Positions 36,811-47,743 of a DNA stretch of 64,000 nucleotides are shown piece by piece. The notes below the pieces were generated by a model. It was not told where the DNA came from. It saw only the letters and a program-made list of their open reading frames with translations, and made no database searches. Source of the DNA: Glycine soja (Eukaryota; Streptophyta; Magnoliopsida; Fabales; Fabaceae); assembly GCF_004193775.1 (NCBI RefSeq), contig NC_041002.1:2405261-2469260 (forward strand), given 5' to 3'. Numbering within the stretch: the first letter of the stretch is position 1; each line of letters begins with the position of its first letter. The position numbers and the translations under genes were made by a program.

Positions 36811-38339
36811 AGATATAGTTGTGTAGCATAATATACACAATAAGAGAAAAGTTTCTTGAAGCTTTGGCCATCATAAAGGTTGAGAAAGAAAATATGAGGA
36901 ACCCGCCATAGCTAGGTGTCGTGGTGTGAGGGAGAAGCCGGTTTTGATCTGTTTGTGTGGATCTCACAACTTTGGAATGTCTGTGATTGGCGAACTGTGG
37001 AAACAAAAGTAACTACCCCCATGGTTGAGGTAATGTCCTTAACATGACTTACGAGTTACGACCGGTACATGGATCTATCTATGGGTGAGATTTATTTAAA
37101 TTATTTTAGCTCTACTTGCTGCCATTTTTATACCCTAATCCCAAAACTGGACCACTGATTTACTAGGCATAAATTTGAAATGTTGTTCTCGGCGTTCTAT
37201 AATATAATAATGCAATGTGTACTCAAAATGGAACTTGAAGCTAAGCATTTTAAATCTTATGCACAATTTTATCATCTACACTTCATTTGGTTGAGTGCAA
37301 TTTGGGTAAGAAATTCATATAAGAACCGAAATTTTTATCAAAATCTAACCCCTTTTCCAAAACATTGATGCATGTATGTCAGAAGAAAATTCTTACTCAT
37401 AATGGGTCGAAAAAAGAGGTTCTTTTAGACACTTTTTCTACATATAAAGTTGTTTCTATGTTGAACAAACATTTTTTGTTAAACGTTGACAAAATTATGT
37501 GTGGTTAAAATCAATTTTGATGTGCCGTGATTAATGTTGAATGTTTCACTATAAATTTTTTTTATCCAACACAAAAACTGTATAAAGTTAATTGAACTTA
37601 AAATCAATTTTGATCTTAGAATCAATTGTTTAACATAAAATTGAACATGTGAAAATTTACTTGTAGTTATGTTAACTAATATTTTTAAGTGATTCAGTTG
37701 TTGTGTTGGAATATTCAAGTAGCTTATGATCTACACAAAATTAATTATGTTGGTATCTTTCTTGGATTTCATTTGACCAAAACAAACACATTCAATAAAA
37801 AAAAAATCGTGTATGGTGAAACATCCAAATATTTTTGTCAAAAACACTACCTACGTTCGACCAAAATGAACTTGTGATATTAATTTTTTAAAAACCTGTA
37901 ATTGAAGGTAACAATTGACACTTCCATGGTCAATGGAATGGTAACATGTCTTCTTGGTTTGAAAATAGAAAATACTTGAAGTAATGGGTAATTCAATTTA
38001 TGAAATTTTATTTTGTTGTCATTATTAATAGTTGAAATTAAAGAAAGCTCAAATAAGTTCATAAATTTCTTTTAGGATTTCATTTTATGTCTCGAAAGTT
38101 AACCATTTTTTTTGTTGTTCCTAGTTTAGAGGCTCAAGTGATAACAATAATAATAACATTTTTACGGACTAAAATAAAAACATGGTTAATTTTATGGATC
38201 TAAATTAAAAGTGTTATTTAAATTTTCTTTAAAATCAAGAATTAATATGACAATAAGATATAATTTTAGAGACTAAATTAGTAGTTTAATCATTTGATGA
38301 AGCAAAACAAATAGCATGTTACAAGATAGTAGGACTAGG
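36811..38339. other. Gene-free AT-rich spacer
   Basis: No supported gene. It contains AAAATCAATTTTGA words (37507 and 37600) typical of small legume foldback elements and otherwise low-complexity AT-rich DNA. Confidence 0.5.
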
Positions 38340-38703
38340 TATCGGCTTTCTTCATTTCTATGCCTTCAATTTAGCCATGTTAGGAAAGTAGAGTTGGAAA
38401 CTTATGACTGACCAAGATGCTATAGAAATAAAGGTGTTCAAAGCTAAATATTTTTCTAATGGATACTTTTTAAGTTCTAGCTTGGGTAATAATCCAAGGT
38501 TCACTTGGCTTAGCATATATGTTTTACGGCTAGCGGTGAGAGAAGGAATTAGATGAGATTGGGAGATGGCTCCAAAATAAATGTATGGAATGATCCTTGA
38601 CTTCAAGCAGTTGATAGTTCATATGTTCAAAGCCAACCAATAGAAGGCTTTGTGGATTTGCGTGCTTTTGAACTTATTGATGCAAATTCAAATTCATGGC
38701 GAG

Positions 38704-39359
38704 TTGATGTGGTGGAGCATATCTTTAATGCTCGAGATTGCCAACAAATTATGAGCATGCCAATTCATTTCAATGGTGATGAAGACAAGCTTATATGGAA
38801 GTTGAGTAGAGATGGCCTATATCAGTTAAGTCTTCTTACTATCATAGAATAGAATCCATAATTGATAATTCACACTTTCTGACTTTTGAGAGCAAGGAGA
38901 TTGTCAGCTTTTATGGAACTTGAATGTGCCTTAAATTCAAGATTTTCCTTTGGTGCTTAGCTCGAAATTGTCTTCCTACCAGATTCAGACTTAAATCCAC
39001 AGGTTTTCAATGTCAAATGACCTACCCCTTTTGATGTGGTGGAGCATATCTTTAATGCTCGAGATTGCCAACAAATTATGAGCATGCCAATTCATTTCAA
39101 TGGTGATGAAGACAAGCTTATATGGAAGTGTTGAGTAGAGATGGCCTATATCAGTTAAGTCTTCTTACTATCATAGAATAGAATCCATAATTGATAATTC
39201 ACACTTTCTGACTTTTGAGAGCAAGGAGATTGTCAGCTTTTATGGAACTTGACTGTGCCTTAAATTCAAGATTTTCCTTTGGTGCTTAGCTCGAAATTGT
39301 CTTCCTACCAGATTCAGACTTAAATCCACAGGTTTTCAATGTCAAATGACCTACCCCTT
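38704..39359 (+). repeat. 327-bp tandem duplication inside the LINE
   Basis: 38704-39030 is repeated head-to-tail as 39031-39359 with near identity (a small TG insertion in the second copy and few substitutions). Both begin TTGATGTGGTGGAGCATATC. The high similarity indicates a recent event compared with the decay of the surrounding LINE. Confidence 0.92.
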
Positions 39360-39812
39360 TTGTGATAGCAATCCTAAAACAAAATGTGGTATGTGTTCTT
39401 TGGTTGCCATTACTCTTTAAAAGTATGGATTGAGGCTGCTTTGTGGCCACATATTCAGAATTTTATTGCAACTGCAGAATCAATACATGAATGTGTATTT
39501 CACTTCCTTAAAAGCTGGAATGGACAACAACGTATTTCATTTGTATCTACCTTGTGGTGTACGTGGGGGAGACACAATGAGAAAGTTTGGGAGGCCTCAT
39601 AAAAACCTATTCATATTTCCTTATCCATTGCTCGTGACTACATCATTTCCTATTAGGGAGTGAGATCTCGTAATAAAAATGAATAAGTCCCATGCAAGCA
39701 CAGCATTGAGGATAAAAACCTTCATTAAGGCGCTTCACATGTAACATTTATGCAACTATTGGTATTGATTCTAATGCTTATGACATAGGCGCATGTCTTC
39801 GAAATCATTAAT

Positions 39813-40534
39813 AGTGTTTGGATGAGAAAATTTTAAATTTTGAGAAATTTAAAATTTTAAGAATTTCAAATACTTCAATTGAAATTCTTTTATTTCCAAA
39901 ATTTTGTACTTGGATGAAAAAAAATTAAAATTGTAAAGGTGAAAGAAAATGAATGTAAAAAGAAGAGAATATATGTTTGGTGTGCTTTCAAAGAGAAGAA
40001 TATTGATGTGGGGAGTTGCAGAGGAATCTGGACACGATGGCGTACATCACGATACCCGACCACAACAGAAGGCATGGTCCAGGCCCTTCGTGCCAGCGAG
40101 CACCTCCATCGCATGATAGGCAGCGACGACTACTCACCTAATTAGTGAGTGTAGTTCTACGTGTCTCCTTCGCCTGCATTTAATCGACACTCCGCGAGCT
40201 CAGACGATGTTTCTTGAAGAAGCGAATTATCGGCGTGAGGAAAGAGTCACGAGTTCGAGAACGAGATTTTGAAAACTTTCAAGTGAAAGAGATGATAAAG
40301 GTTATAAAGAAAATACAAAAACATTTTGAAAAGATATTCTATCAAGAGAATTTCAATTTCTTATCTTTTAAAAGAAATTAAAATTTCACATTTTTAATTA
40401 GTTAAAATTCTTTTAAAATTTCAAAAATTTAAAATTTTTTATAAAAAAAAATCCAAACAATGAATTTTATATTAAAAAAAATTAAATTCTTTAAAATTAT
40501 TTTTCTCATTTAAAATTTTCTTTACAAACGCACT
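39813..40534. mobile_element. 722-bp DNA transposon insertion carrying a GC-richer core
   Basis: Terminal inverted ends are AGTGTTTGGATGAGAAAATT on the left and, read inverted, AGTGCGTTTGTAAAGAAAAT on the right. Long AATTTTAAAATTT-type subterminal repeats lie inside. The LINE reading is interrupted on its left side and resumes on its right. The centre (40010-40250) is markedly GC-richer and unlike the ends, suggesting captured host sequence. No transposase ORF. Superfamily not fixed, because no clean target duplication was found. Confidence 0.65.
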
Positions 40535-41164
40535 CTAAGTACATTTTGTAGCTACTTTGACATCGTGGTATCAAGGTTTTCTACTAGTTCATGAAGCTGA
40601 GGCAAAAGGTCTTCACACAACTCTGTCTTGGATTGCAGAGATGCATCTTCAAGACGTTTCATTTGACTTAGACTGCAAACAAGTAACAGATGGCATCAGC
40701 TCTCATCATCCTATCAATTATGAATTTGCTTTATTTTATCATTGTGTAAAGAAAACTTATTCCACTAGGTAACTTTTCATTAAGTTTTGTTTGTAGGCAA
40801 ACAAATCAAGTCGTCTATTCTTCAATGGTATCTAGATTTTATGCTAGTCCATAAATTTTTTATAATGGTCCCACTTGTATTTTTTCTTTGAGGGATGCTC
40901 CCCACTTGTATTGATGTCGTTATTTTGAATGAAATGATATAATCTTGTTACAGTGGAAAAAAAAAGTTTGTTCAGAATTTGAATTCATAAGATATACTAA
41001 AAACAATGAGCATTGCATTGTAAGACTGATGTTGACCACCCGTACCATCCGTAACAATAATGAATAATCAATACTACTTAATAACCAAATAATTGATACT
41101 AATATGACATGGAATAAAAACAGTAACAAAATCAAATAAAATCACGGTGGAAGCAAACAAATCA

Positions 41165-41172
41165 GTATAAAT
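41165..41172 (+). promoter_or_regulatory. Candidate TATA box of the J-domain gene
   Basis: TATAAATT lies 166 bp before the start codon at 41338. A pyrimidine-rich likely 5' UTR (41255-41310, with ACTCACTCAGTACTCAC) follows. This is position and motif evidence only. Confidence 0.35.
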
Positions 41173-41337
41173 TGACCAAACCACCCTTTCTACCTATCCC
41201 AACTTCCCAAGGCGATTGATTCAAACAGAAGAGAAAGAAATGTTTTCTTGAGTCTTGACCTTTAACCCTTTCTTCTCACTCACTCAGTACTCACTACACA
41301 CTCTCACATCGCAACAACAAACAGCAAACGCACGCAA

Positions 41338-42135
41338 ATGGATCCGCTCAGAGGATCCGAACCCGAAAACCCTATTGCCACGTGTCTCTCCATGCTGTCC
41401 CTCCGCCGCTTCTCCGCGTGCCGCGACTTCGCCCGCCGCCTCCCCCCCTCCGACTCCGTCCCCCGCGTCCTAGCCGTCGCCGACGTCCTCTCCGCCGCCG
41501 ACTTCTACTCCGTCCTACAGCTCCGCCCCTCCGACGGTGGCAACCGCGACCTCGCGCGGCGGCAGTACGCGAAGCTCGCGCTCCTCCTCGACCCAACGAA
41601 CCCCGACAAGCTCCCGTTCTCCGACGAGGCCCTCGCACGTGTCCAGGATGCCTGGCACGTGCTCTCCCACCCCGAACGCCGCGCCCTCCACGACCGCGAG
41701 CAAAACGCAAACCTAAACCCGAACCCTATGACGGCGTCGTTTTGGACCGCGTGCCCCTACTGCTGGGGCCTCTTCGAGTACGAGAAGAGGTACGAGGATA
41801 GAGCGCTGCTGTGCCACGTCTGCGGGAAGGCCTTCCAGGGCGTGCCGGTGAAGCCGCCAACGAAGACGGGCGACGCCGTCATGGAGGGGGAGGAGCTCCG
41901 GCAGTACTACTCTTGTGAAGCTAGTGTGCCATTGATGTGTTACGAGGTTATGGGTAACAATGTATTGGGTGGACAAAATGCTGCACAATATGTCTACATT
42001 TCTGATGATAATGATAATAATGATGGAGGGTTTGTGAGAAATGAAGGGTTGCAAGGCAGTGGTGAGAAGAGGAGGATGAGGGTGAAGACCGTGGCGAACA
42101 AGGTTGCTGGGAACAGGACGAGAAGGCATCGATAG
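41338..42135 (+). CDS. J-domain-like protein with zinc ribbon, intronless
   Basis: 265 residues. The N-terminal helix region (LSMLSLRRFSACRDFARR) is followed by a J-like domain at about residues 55-120 (DFYSVLQL, RRQYAKLALLLDP, ALARVQDAWHVLSHPERR). A zinc ribbon follows at about 137-162 (FWTACPYCWGLFEYEKRY then LLCHVCGKAF). This is the layout of plant DnaJ proteins that often carry a DUF3444 domain after the ribbon; here that domain is absent. The canonical HPD of the J domain is replaced by DPTNPD, so Hsp70 ATPase stimulation is doubtful. The first about 570 bp are strongly GC-rich with C/G third positions; the last third is AT-richer and ends in a basic tail (RTRRHR). Remnants of an acidic tail follow the stop in other frames. 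The start is the first ATG after a pyrimidine-rich leader. Confidence 0.85.
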   Translation: MDPLRGSEPENPIATCLSMLSLRRFSACRDFARRLPPSDSVPRVLAVADVLSAADFYSVLQLRPSDGGNRDLARRQYAKLALLLDPTNPDKLPFSDEALARVQDAWHVLSHPERRALHDREQNANLNPNPMTASFWTACPYCWGLFEYEKRYEDRALLCHVCGKAFQGVPVKPPTKTGDAVMEGEELRQYYSCEASVPLMCYEVMGNNVLGGQNAAQYVYISDDNDNNDGGFVRNEGLQGSGEKRRMRVKTVANKVAGNRTRRHR

Positions 42136-42960
42136 TGACTCGGATTTCGATTTGGATAGGAAGATGGGGAATTGGAGTTCACTGAAGGAGATGATGATGT
42201 CTTTGTTGGTGTGAAGTTTGACAAGTGATGATGCAGCAAATGGGTGATGGAAATTTTACTGCTTTTTTTTTTTTTGCTAATTCTAGGAGCAGCAGCATAT
42301 AGGGTGGTAGTGAGTAGTGTTTTGGGATAGTGTTTTTGCACAGATTATTTGTGGAGAAACTACTAAAAATAGGGAATTAGAGTATAGGTGTTGATTTGGG
42401 GTTTCGTCATTTTGGTAAAGAGGCATTGCCTTGTTCATATTTTACCATTTTGGTAATGCCCCTTTTGATTTGATGACCTTTTGGAAATTGAAAAGAAAAT
42501 ACTTAGTCTCCTTATTAATCTGCATTTCTGTTCTCTGAATGAATTTTTTTTTGTCTGCTTGTTAGTTTTGTGGAAGCAAGACGACTAGTTGAGTTTCATT
42601 TTTCGGTTTTTGTTGGTAATGATGTCTCTAATCAATTGGTCTTTGCTAAATTGTTGCTGATGGTTACTAGAGTCTAGGGGTCACCAGGGCTTGTAAGTGA
42701 ACTAGTTCACCATGTTGAAGTTGCCTAAGAAATGATGGAATTATAGTGATTTCCCCCCCCCCCCCCCCCCCCCGAGGTAAGTGACTTGAATTTTTGAAGC
42801 CAAAAATTGTTTTGGTTTGTTTTGGTGGTTTAGCTCAAACGGTTGCTAAATAGTTTTGGTTTGTTTTCCACCCTCTGTCCCCCTCATCAAGACACTGCAC
42901 AAAGACAACAAAAATGTATAAATAGTTTTTTTTTCATCATCTTTTAAATATTCCTGTTGT
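42136..42960. other. 3' flank of the J-domain gene with a C21 tract
   Basis: Contains the frame-disrupted acidic coding remnant (42131-42228), a T-rich stretch, and a homopolymer of 21 C at 42753-42773. No other gene is supported. Confidence 0.6.
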
Positions 42961-43278
42961 ACAGCATTTGGCTCTCATCGATATTTCTTTTCAGTTGTCT
43001 TATATCATGCACCCTTCTTTTGCCTTTCAACTCATTGCAAATTCACCTCTGCATTTTGTTTTGTTTGAATACTTAATGGCATGGTATGACTTTGCCAACA
43101 TTTGCTATTTAGATTGTACGAGTCTGGGGATGATTATTAAAAGCTGTTTGATGATCTAAATAGCAGAGTAAGAAACAACCTAGTCATATGGGCAATAACA
43201 TAACTGGAAAAGAAGTTTAATTTTCTGCATAAAATAAGTGAACTACTACTTTTGAGAATTGTTAGCTCCTTCATAAAG

Positions 43279-43557
43279 TGATGACTAAAATTAGTTTAGA
43301 CACGTATCTTAATGGTACCTCATTACTTGTTTAACCTCTTGCTTTGGTAGAACTTTGTGTCAGCTCATTATTCCAGTTATCACCTGGTCTTCGAGTAGGG
43401 TAGGGTTATGCTCAGTTGGGGAACCCGCCGGGTCCCATTTTCCTTCACAATAACCAGATGAAGTAGTGGATAAGCTGTCTGGTCAACATTGTATTAGGCT
43501 CTGTCCAATTGTGAGGATAGAATTAAGATACGTGTCTAAACTAATTTAGTCATTATT
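43279..43557. mobile_element. Foldback MITE, 37-bp terminal inverted repeats
   Basis: The left end (43279-43315) contains TTTAGACACGTATCTTAA. The right end (43521-43557) contains its reverse complement TTAAGATACGTGTCTAAA, with one or two differences over 37 bp. The core of about 205 bp is non-coding. No firm target duplication was seen. Confidence 0.82.
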
Positions 43558-43711
43558 TTATATCGTAATGAGTGTGTTCTAGGAAAAGTGTAAGAAATAG
43601 TTTTAATATTTCTTTTTTCGCTCAACCTCGACTCAGACACGCCTCACACACTTACCCTTCTTAAGTAGTTCAATTTAACTGATGCTAATTTAAGAGAGTA
43701 AAATATGTTTT

Positions 43712-43900
43712 TATTTTAGGTTGTTTAACTTATCCTAAGTAAAAAATGGGATTAAGGGTTAAACAATCTAATCATAGATGATGGGTGTAATTCTCGTGTA
43801 CTTCAAGATGGTTGATTGCATGTATTAATTGTGACAATCATCTATCTTAGGGTTGTTTAATTTTATTTTTATTTGGGATAAGTTAAACAACCTCTTTTAA
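43712..43900. mobile_element. Foldback MITE (~190 bp)
   Basis: AGGTTGTTTAACTTATCC (left, from 43718) is matched inverted by GGATAAGTTAAACAACCTC (right, to 43895). Further inverted words (ATAGATGATG against CATCTAT) continue toward the centre, so nearly the whole unit can form a hairpin. Confidence 0.8.
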
Positions 43901-45631
43901 TTCTATTTTTTATATTATCTTATCAACCAATAAAAAATTTAAATTTTTACATGATTTTTGAAATTGTTATTATAAACAACAAATTATACGATCAATTGTA
44001 ACTTGATAACAATGTGAAAGAATTTCGTCTGGATAAGTACAAATAAATACAAAAAAAAAAAAGAGAATTATAAAATAGCAAAAATCATTTAATTTTACTT
44101 TCACTCTGAAATTCAAAATGTTATCTTGTTTCTTTTTCATTCCCAATTTGCATCTCAATTAGATTTACTAGAAAAACATTAAAATGAAATGCAGAAAAAA
44201 AAATAGAAAAGAAGAAAACAATAACAAAACAGAATGTGTAGAAAAGATGGAGGTGCAAATGAAGGCTCCAACTCCAGAATGAATCCAAGGCAAATTTCCT
44301 GGTGTTTCCTGCACCACAGCACTTCAAATCCGAACAAATCAGCCTTTCCTCCACCTTGATTTTGCACATTTTTGTCTTATTCCAGCATCTCTTAACCACT
44401 ACTATCTCATGCAACATTTTTCACAGGAGACAATTCTCCTTTTACGGACATGACAAATGATTTTGAAATAACAAGAGGGACGAGAAGACAGTAGTGAGTT
44501 GGGGGCCTGAACACTCACTTTGATTACGTCTCTTCATACACCCACCACAAGGGGGCACTTGGACTAGCACAACAATCACAGTTTGGGACACTGAGTTTTG
44601 CTATAGAAATAATCTCTCCACACTTCCATTACAACACGCATACCTAACCTTTACACAACACACTCAACTTATATTATTTATTCAAAGAATATAGAGATCC
44701 CTCACTTTTTCTTTTCTTTTTTTTTAATTAGACAACCATAATTTTCAATTTTTTGGTAATGGAAACAATCCATCCTAACCATTGATTTAACCTAGGGATA
44801 TTTGAGACGGGAGAAATTTTTTCTTGCCCAAGAATTATGAAACTTAGAAATTATATTTTTTGGAATGAATCAAATTTGTTTGGTTAACATTGAGAATTTT
44901 TAGATAAGTTTCTTAAAAATCAAAGAATTATGCATATTTTTATTGATTATTTTAATTATTTATCACATTATATAATTTAATAAAAAATAATATGATATTT
45001 TCACTATAAAAAAAAATTAAACATTAAATTCTAGAAAGTAAGATTCTCATCTCTTATGTGGAAAAAAATTGATGGAAAACTGATTTAAAAACCATTCCGA
45101 AAAATATCCTTTCTTAAGAGTGTTATTCTTTTATAATAAATACCAAACATGAAAAAACAAATTTCAAATTTCTCACCAATGATTCCCGATAAATAAAAAA
45201 CTTCTTTCCTATCAAATATCTTAATAAAAAAAATGTTAGGAATACATTTTTTATTAACATACTCATTTTTATTATTGGTTAAATTTTATTAAAAATAATA
45301 AAATTTTGGATCTCACATTATATTTAATTTATATTTAATGATTCTTCATCTTTCTTTTATAAATTTTAGTAAATTTTAACAAAATAAAATAATTTCTTGT
45401 AAGCAATCCTCTTAACTTAAATCTTACTAATTCTTCATGGAAAATTCAATATCAAAGAAAGAAAGACAACACAGAAGACTTGCTGACCCAACATTGCTCT
45501 TTTTCAAGTCTTCCTAACCCAACTATATGCAGGAATGAATCATCACCAAGTCGCACCATGGTGTATTTTAACACCCACAGCGCCGTAAAACGCCACAAAT
45601 AAAATAATCACAATCAACGATAAAAAAAAAA

Positions 45632-45999
45632 TTAAATATACTTTTTTTCTAATAAATATTTGATTTTTGAGTTTGTTTCTTAATAAATTTTTATTTTATG
45701 ATGGATTTTTAATAAAATAACATTTTTTTCTTGATACTTATATTTAATCTTAAATAAATTAGCGAATTTTGTATTTGTTGTAGAATAAATTCTTTCATTT
45801 GTTATTAGTTAAGACTAAAATAAAATTAACTAATTTATTAGAGAATAAATACAAAATTTACTAATTTATGAAAGACTAAAATAAAATTTCAAGAAAAAAA
45901 ATATTATTTTATTAGAGACAATATAAAACAAAAAATTATTAAAAAAACAAATAAAAATTGAATATTTATTAGGAACAAAAACAAATATTTAAGAGGGGA
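45632..45999. mobile_element. Foldback element (~370 bp hairpin)
   Basis: The left half (TAATAAATATTTGATTTTTG, AATAAAATAACATTTTTTTC, TAAATTAGCGAATTTTGTAT) is the near reverse complement of the right half. It can fold end to end into a single AT-rich stem. Confidence 0.75.
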
Positions 46000-46465
46000 A
46001 ATCCCAATCATAAGGTTATTCTATTGTAAAATAACAGTAAAAATAAATCATAATCCCTACATACCAAATTAATACCCCAAATAAAATATTAATATAATAA
46101 TTACAGGCATAACCTGGTTCATGTGTAGGACCTCTGCCTTGCCAGGTCTCGTGGGCCCATCCTGCTCTACAACCATGTGAATACGTATGTGGTAAGAAAA
46201 ATAATTTTCTCAAAAAAATATGCAGATTCTCTAGTGGGAGATAACATATGGAAATATGAGATTAAATCAAGGACTTTATAATGAGGATCTTAAAATTAAA
46301 TTCTACAACATGCCTCTTTTAAATTCTGATAGTATTCTGATTATCTTCTAATTTGCCATTATTAGAAAGAAATATTTTCCTAATCTTATTAAATTGCAAA
46401 AATATGTTTTAGACTTGCAATTACACGCTTCAATTATATTCATTTAAGAAGCCCCATTTTCTTCT

Positions 46466-46472
46466 TATAAAG
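46466..46472 (+). promoter_or_regulatory. Candidate TATA box of the bHLH gene
   Basis: TATAAAG lies 121 bp before the first start codon (46587), a typical plant spacing for a short 5' UTR. Motif and position only. Confidence 0.45.
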
Positions 46473-46586
46473 AAAGTTGTGACCAAAGGCAAAACAAGTA
46501 GCAATCTTCCACTTTTGGCGTCGGTTACATTTTACTTACCTCTTTTAGCATACAATCTTCCGTAGGAGGCAAATCAGTTCAATTCC

Positions 46587-47743
46587 ATGGCTTTCATTCG
46601 ACAGGTAATAAGGTTACTACAAGTTCAACTGTTTATAGATAAATTAAAATTTGTTTTCTTTCTTGTGTTTTACTAAAATAGTTAGTACAGGGCATGCAAC
46701 ATGTTCGAAATTACTATAACTCAGATGCTCAAATGATAAGAGGTGGCTTCCATCAGACATTCATATCTAGGACATACAAAACCAGTTTCTTGAAGCCGAG
46801 ATCAAAGGTAGAGATCAAACTATTGGCTGCTAAGAAACACAGTGAAGCAGAAAAGAGACGTAGAATGAGAATCAATGGTCAATATGAAACCCTCCGAAAT
46901 ATCCTCCCCAACATAATCAAAGTAAGTGCCTGACACAAGTATCAAACAGTTTATCATGCCTTGGATTTTTATTGGGGTTCATTCCTAAAAATGAAACAAA
47001 CTATGTGAAAATGAAAATTCCAACATTTATTTTTGGGTGAAAAATATGTTCACGATTCCTAAAAAAAATAAAAATACTAGTTTATTCCCTATAAAAATTT
47101 AATATGTTTTCAGACCTTACATCTACCAAAAGTCGCATGGTTTCAGTCCTTCAAATGAGACTAAAAACGTGTTTTTGTTAAATATAAGATCTAAAACAAA
47201 TTAAATTTTAAGAGGTTTGAAATATTTTGGCAGACCAATAACATATCCAATCCTTTATTTTTTGGGGTAAATTTTACAATTCTGTCATTTTGATTTTTCT
47301 GTACAAGCATGCTGGATTTAGATTTTGTTATCTACTAACAGAAGGACAAGGCATCAGTATTGGCAGAGACTATCAAGCAAGTGAAGGAGTTGAAGAAAAA
47401 AGTATCAAAACTGGAACAAGATAGTTCTAGTAATCCATCAAAGGATGTTGTTAAGTTTCCTAATGGAACAGATAAGTTGAATTTGGAAAGATGTAACAAC
47501 GACGAGGGCATAGTGAAGGCCACGCTGAGTTGTGAGGATAGACTAGGATTGATGTCATCAATATCTGGGGCACTAGAGCAAGTGAAAGCCAAAGTGGTAA
47601 AGGCTGAGATAGTGAGTGTGGGAGGGAGAGCCAGAAGTGTGTTGTGGGTGCAAGGTCTTGGAAATGATGGTACGGGGACGCTCAAGAGCAAATTGAGGGT
47701 TGCAATGCAAAAGCCACCCAAGATGCAGCGTTTTACTCAGTAA
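46587..47743 (+). CDS. bHLH transcription factor with C-terminal ACT-like region (bHLH30/51/106/107 group)
   Basis: Exons 46587-46604, 46691-46921 and 47342-47743 (TAA) give 216 residues. The basic region KKHSEAEKRRRMRINGQYET has the His-Glu-Arg positions (H5, E9, R13) that contact E-box/G-box CANNTG sites. The helix-loop-helix spans the exon 2/3 junction (LRNILPNIIK then KDKASVLAETIKQVKELKKK). The last about 75 residues (GIVKATLSCEDRLGLMSSIS onward) resemble the ACT-like dimerisation domain of this subgroup. It is predicted to be nuclear, acting as a homo- or heterodimer. Exon 1 encodes only six residues (MAFIRQ); if it is not used, the Met at 46694 in exon 2 would be the start. The gene converges on the UBP gene, with stops 937 bp apart. 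Confidence 0.88.

Larger units (their letters stand above)
38340..40965 (+). mobile_element. 5'-truncated LINE (zf-RVT and RNase H region), broken
   Basis: Plus-strand pieces read LGNNPRFTW and LRLAVREGIR, then WRVDVVEHIFNARDC and DKLIWKLSRDGLY, then KVWIEAALWPHI, and an RNase-H-like end (HEAEAKGLHTTLSWIAEMHL, DLDCKQVTDGIS at 40557-40772). That is the order seen after the RT domain of plant L1-type LINEs. The 3' end runs to A9 at about 40956-40965. It is full of stops and frameshifts, carries an internal tandem duplication (38704-39359), and is split by a DNA transposon at 39813-40534. The RT catalytic core is absent. Confidence 0.82.
42961..46586. other. Gene-free spacer with several foldback elements
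   Basis: No supported gene. It holds the foldback MITEs at 43279-43557, 43712-43900 and 45632-45999. A possible further one lies at about 44815-45205, which starts and ends with diverged inverted AT-rich words and CAAATTTGTTTGG. The bHLH promoter lies at the right end. Confidence 0.6.

Noticed and set aside
41372..41801. Long Arg/Pro-rich ORFs on both strands over the J-protein gene
   Set aside because: They are by-products of the high GC third positions of the real gene; composition is low-complexity and no domain is recognisable.
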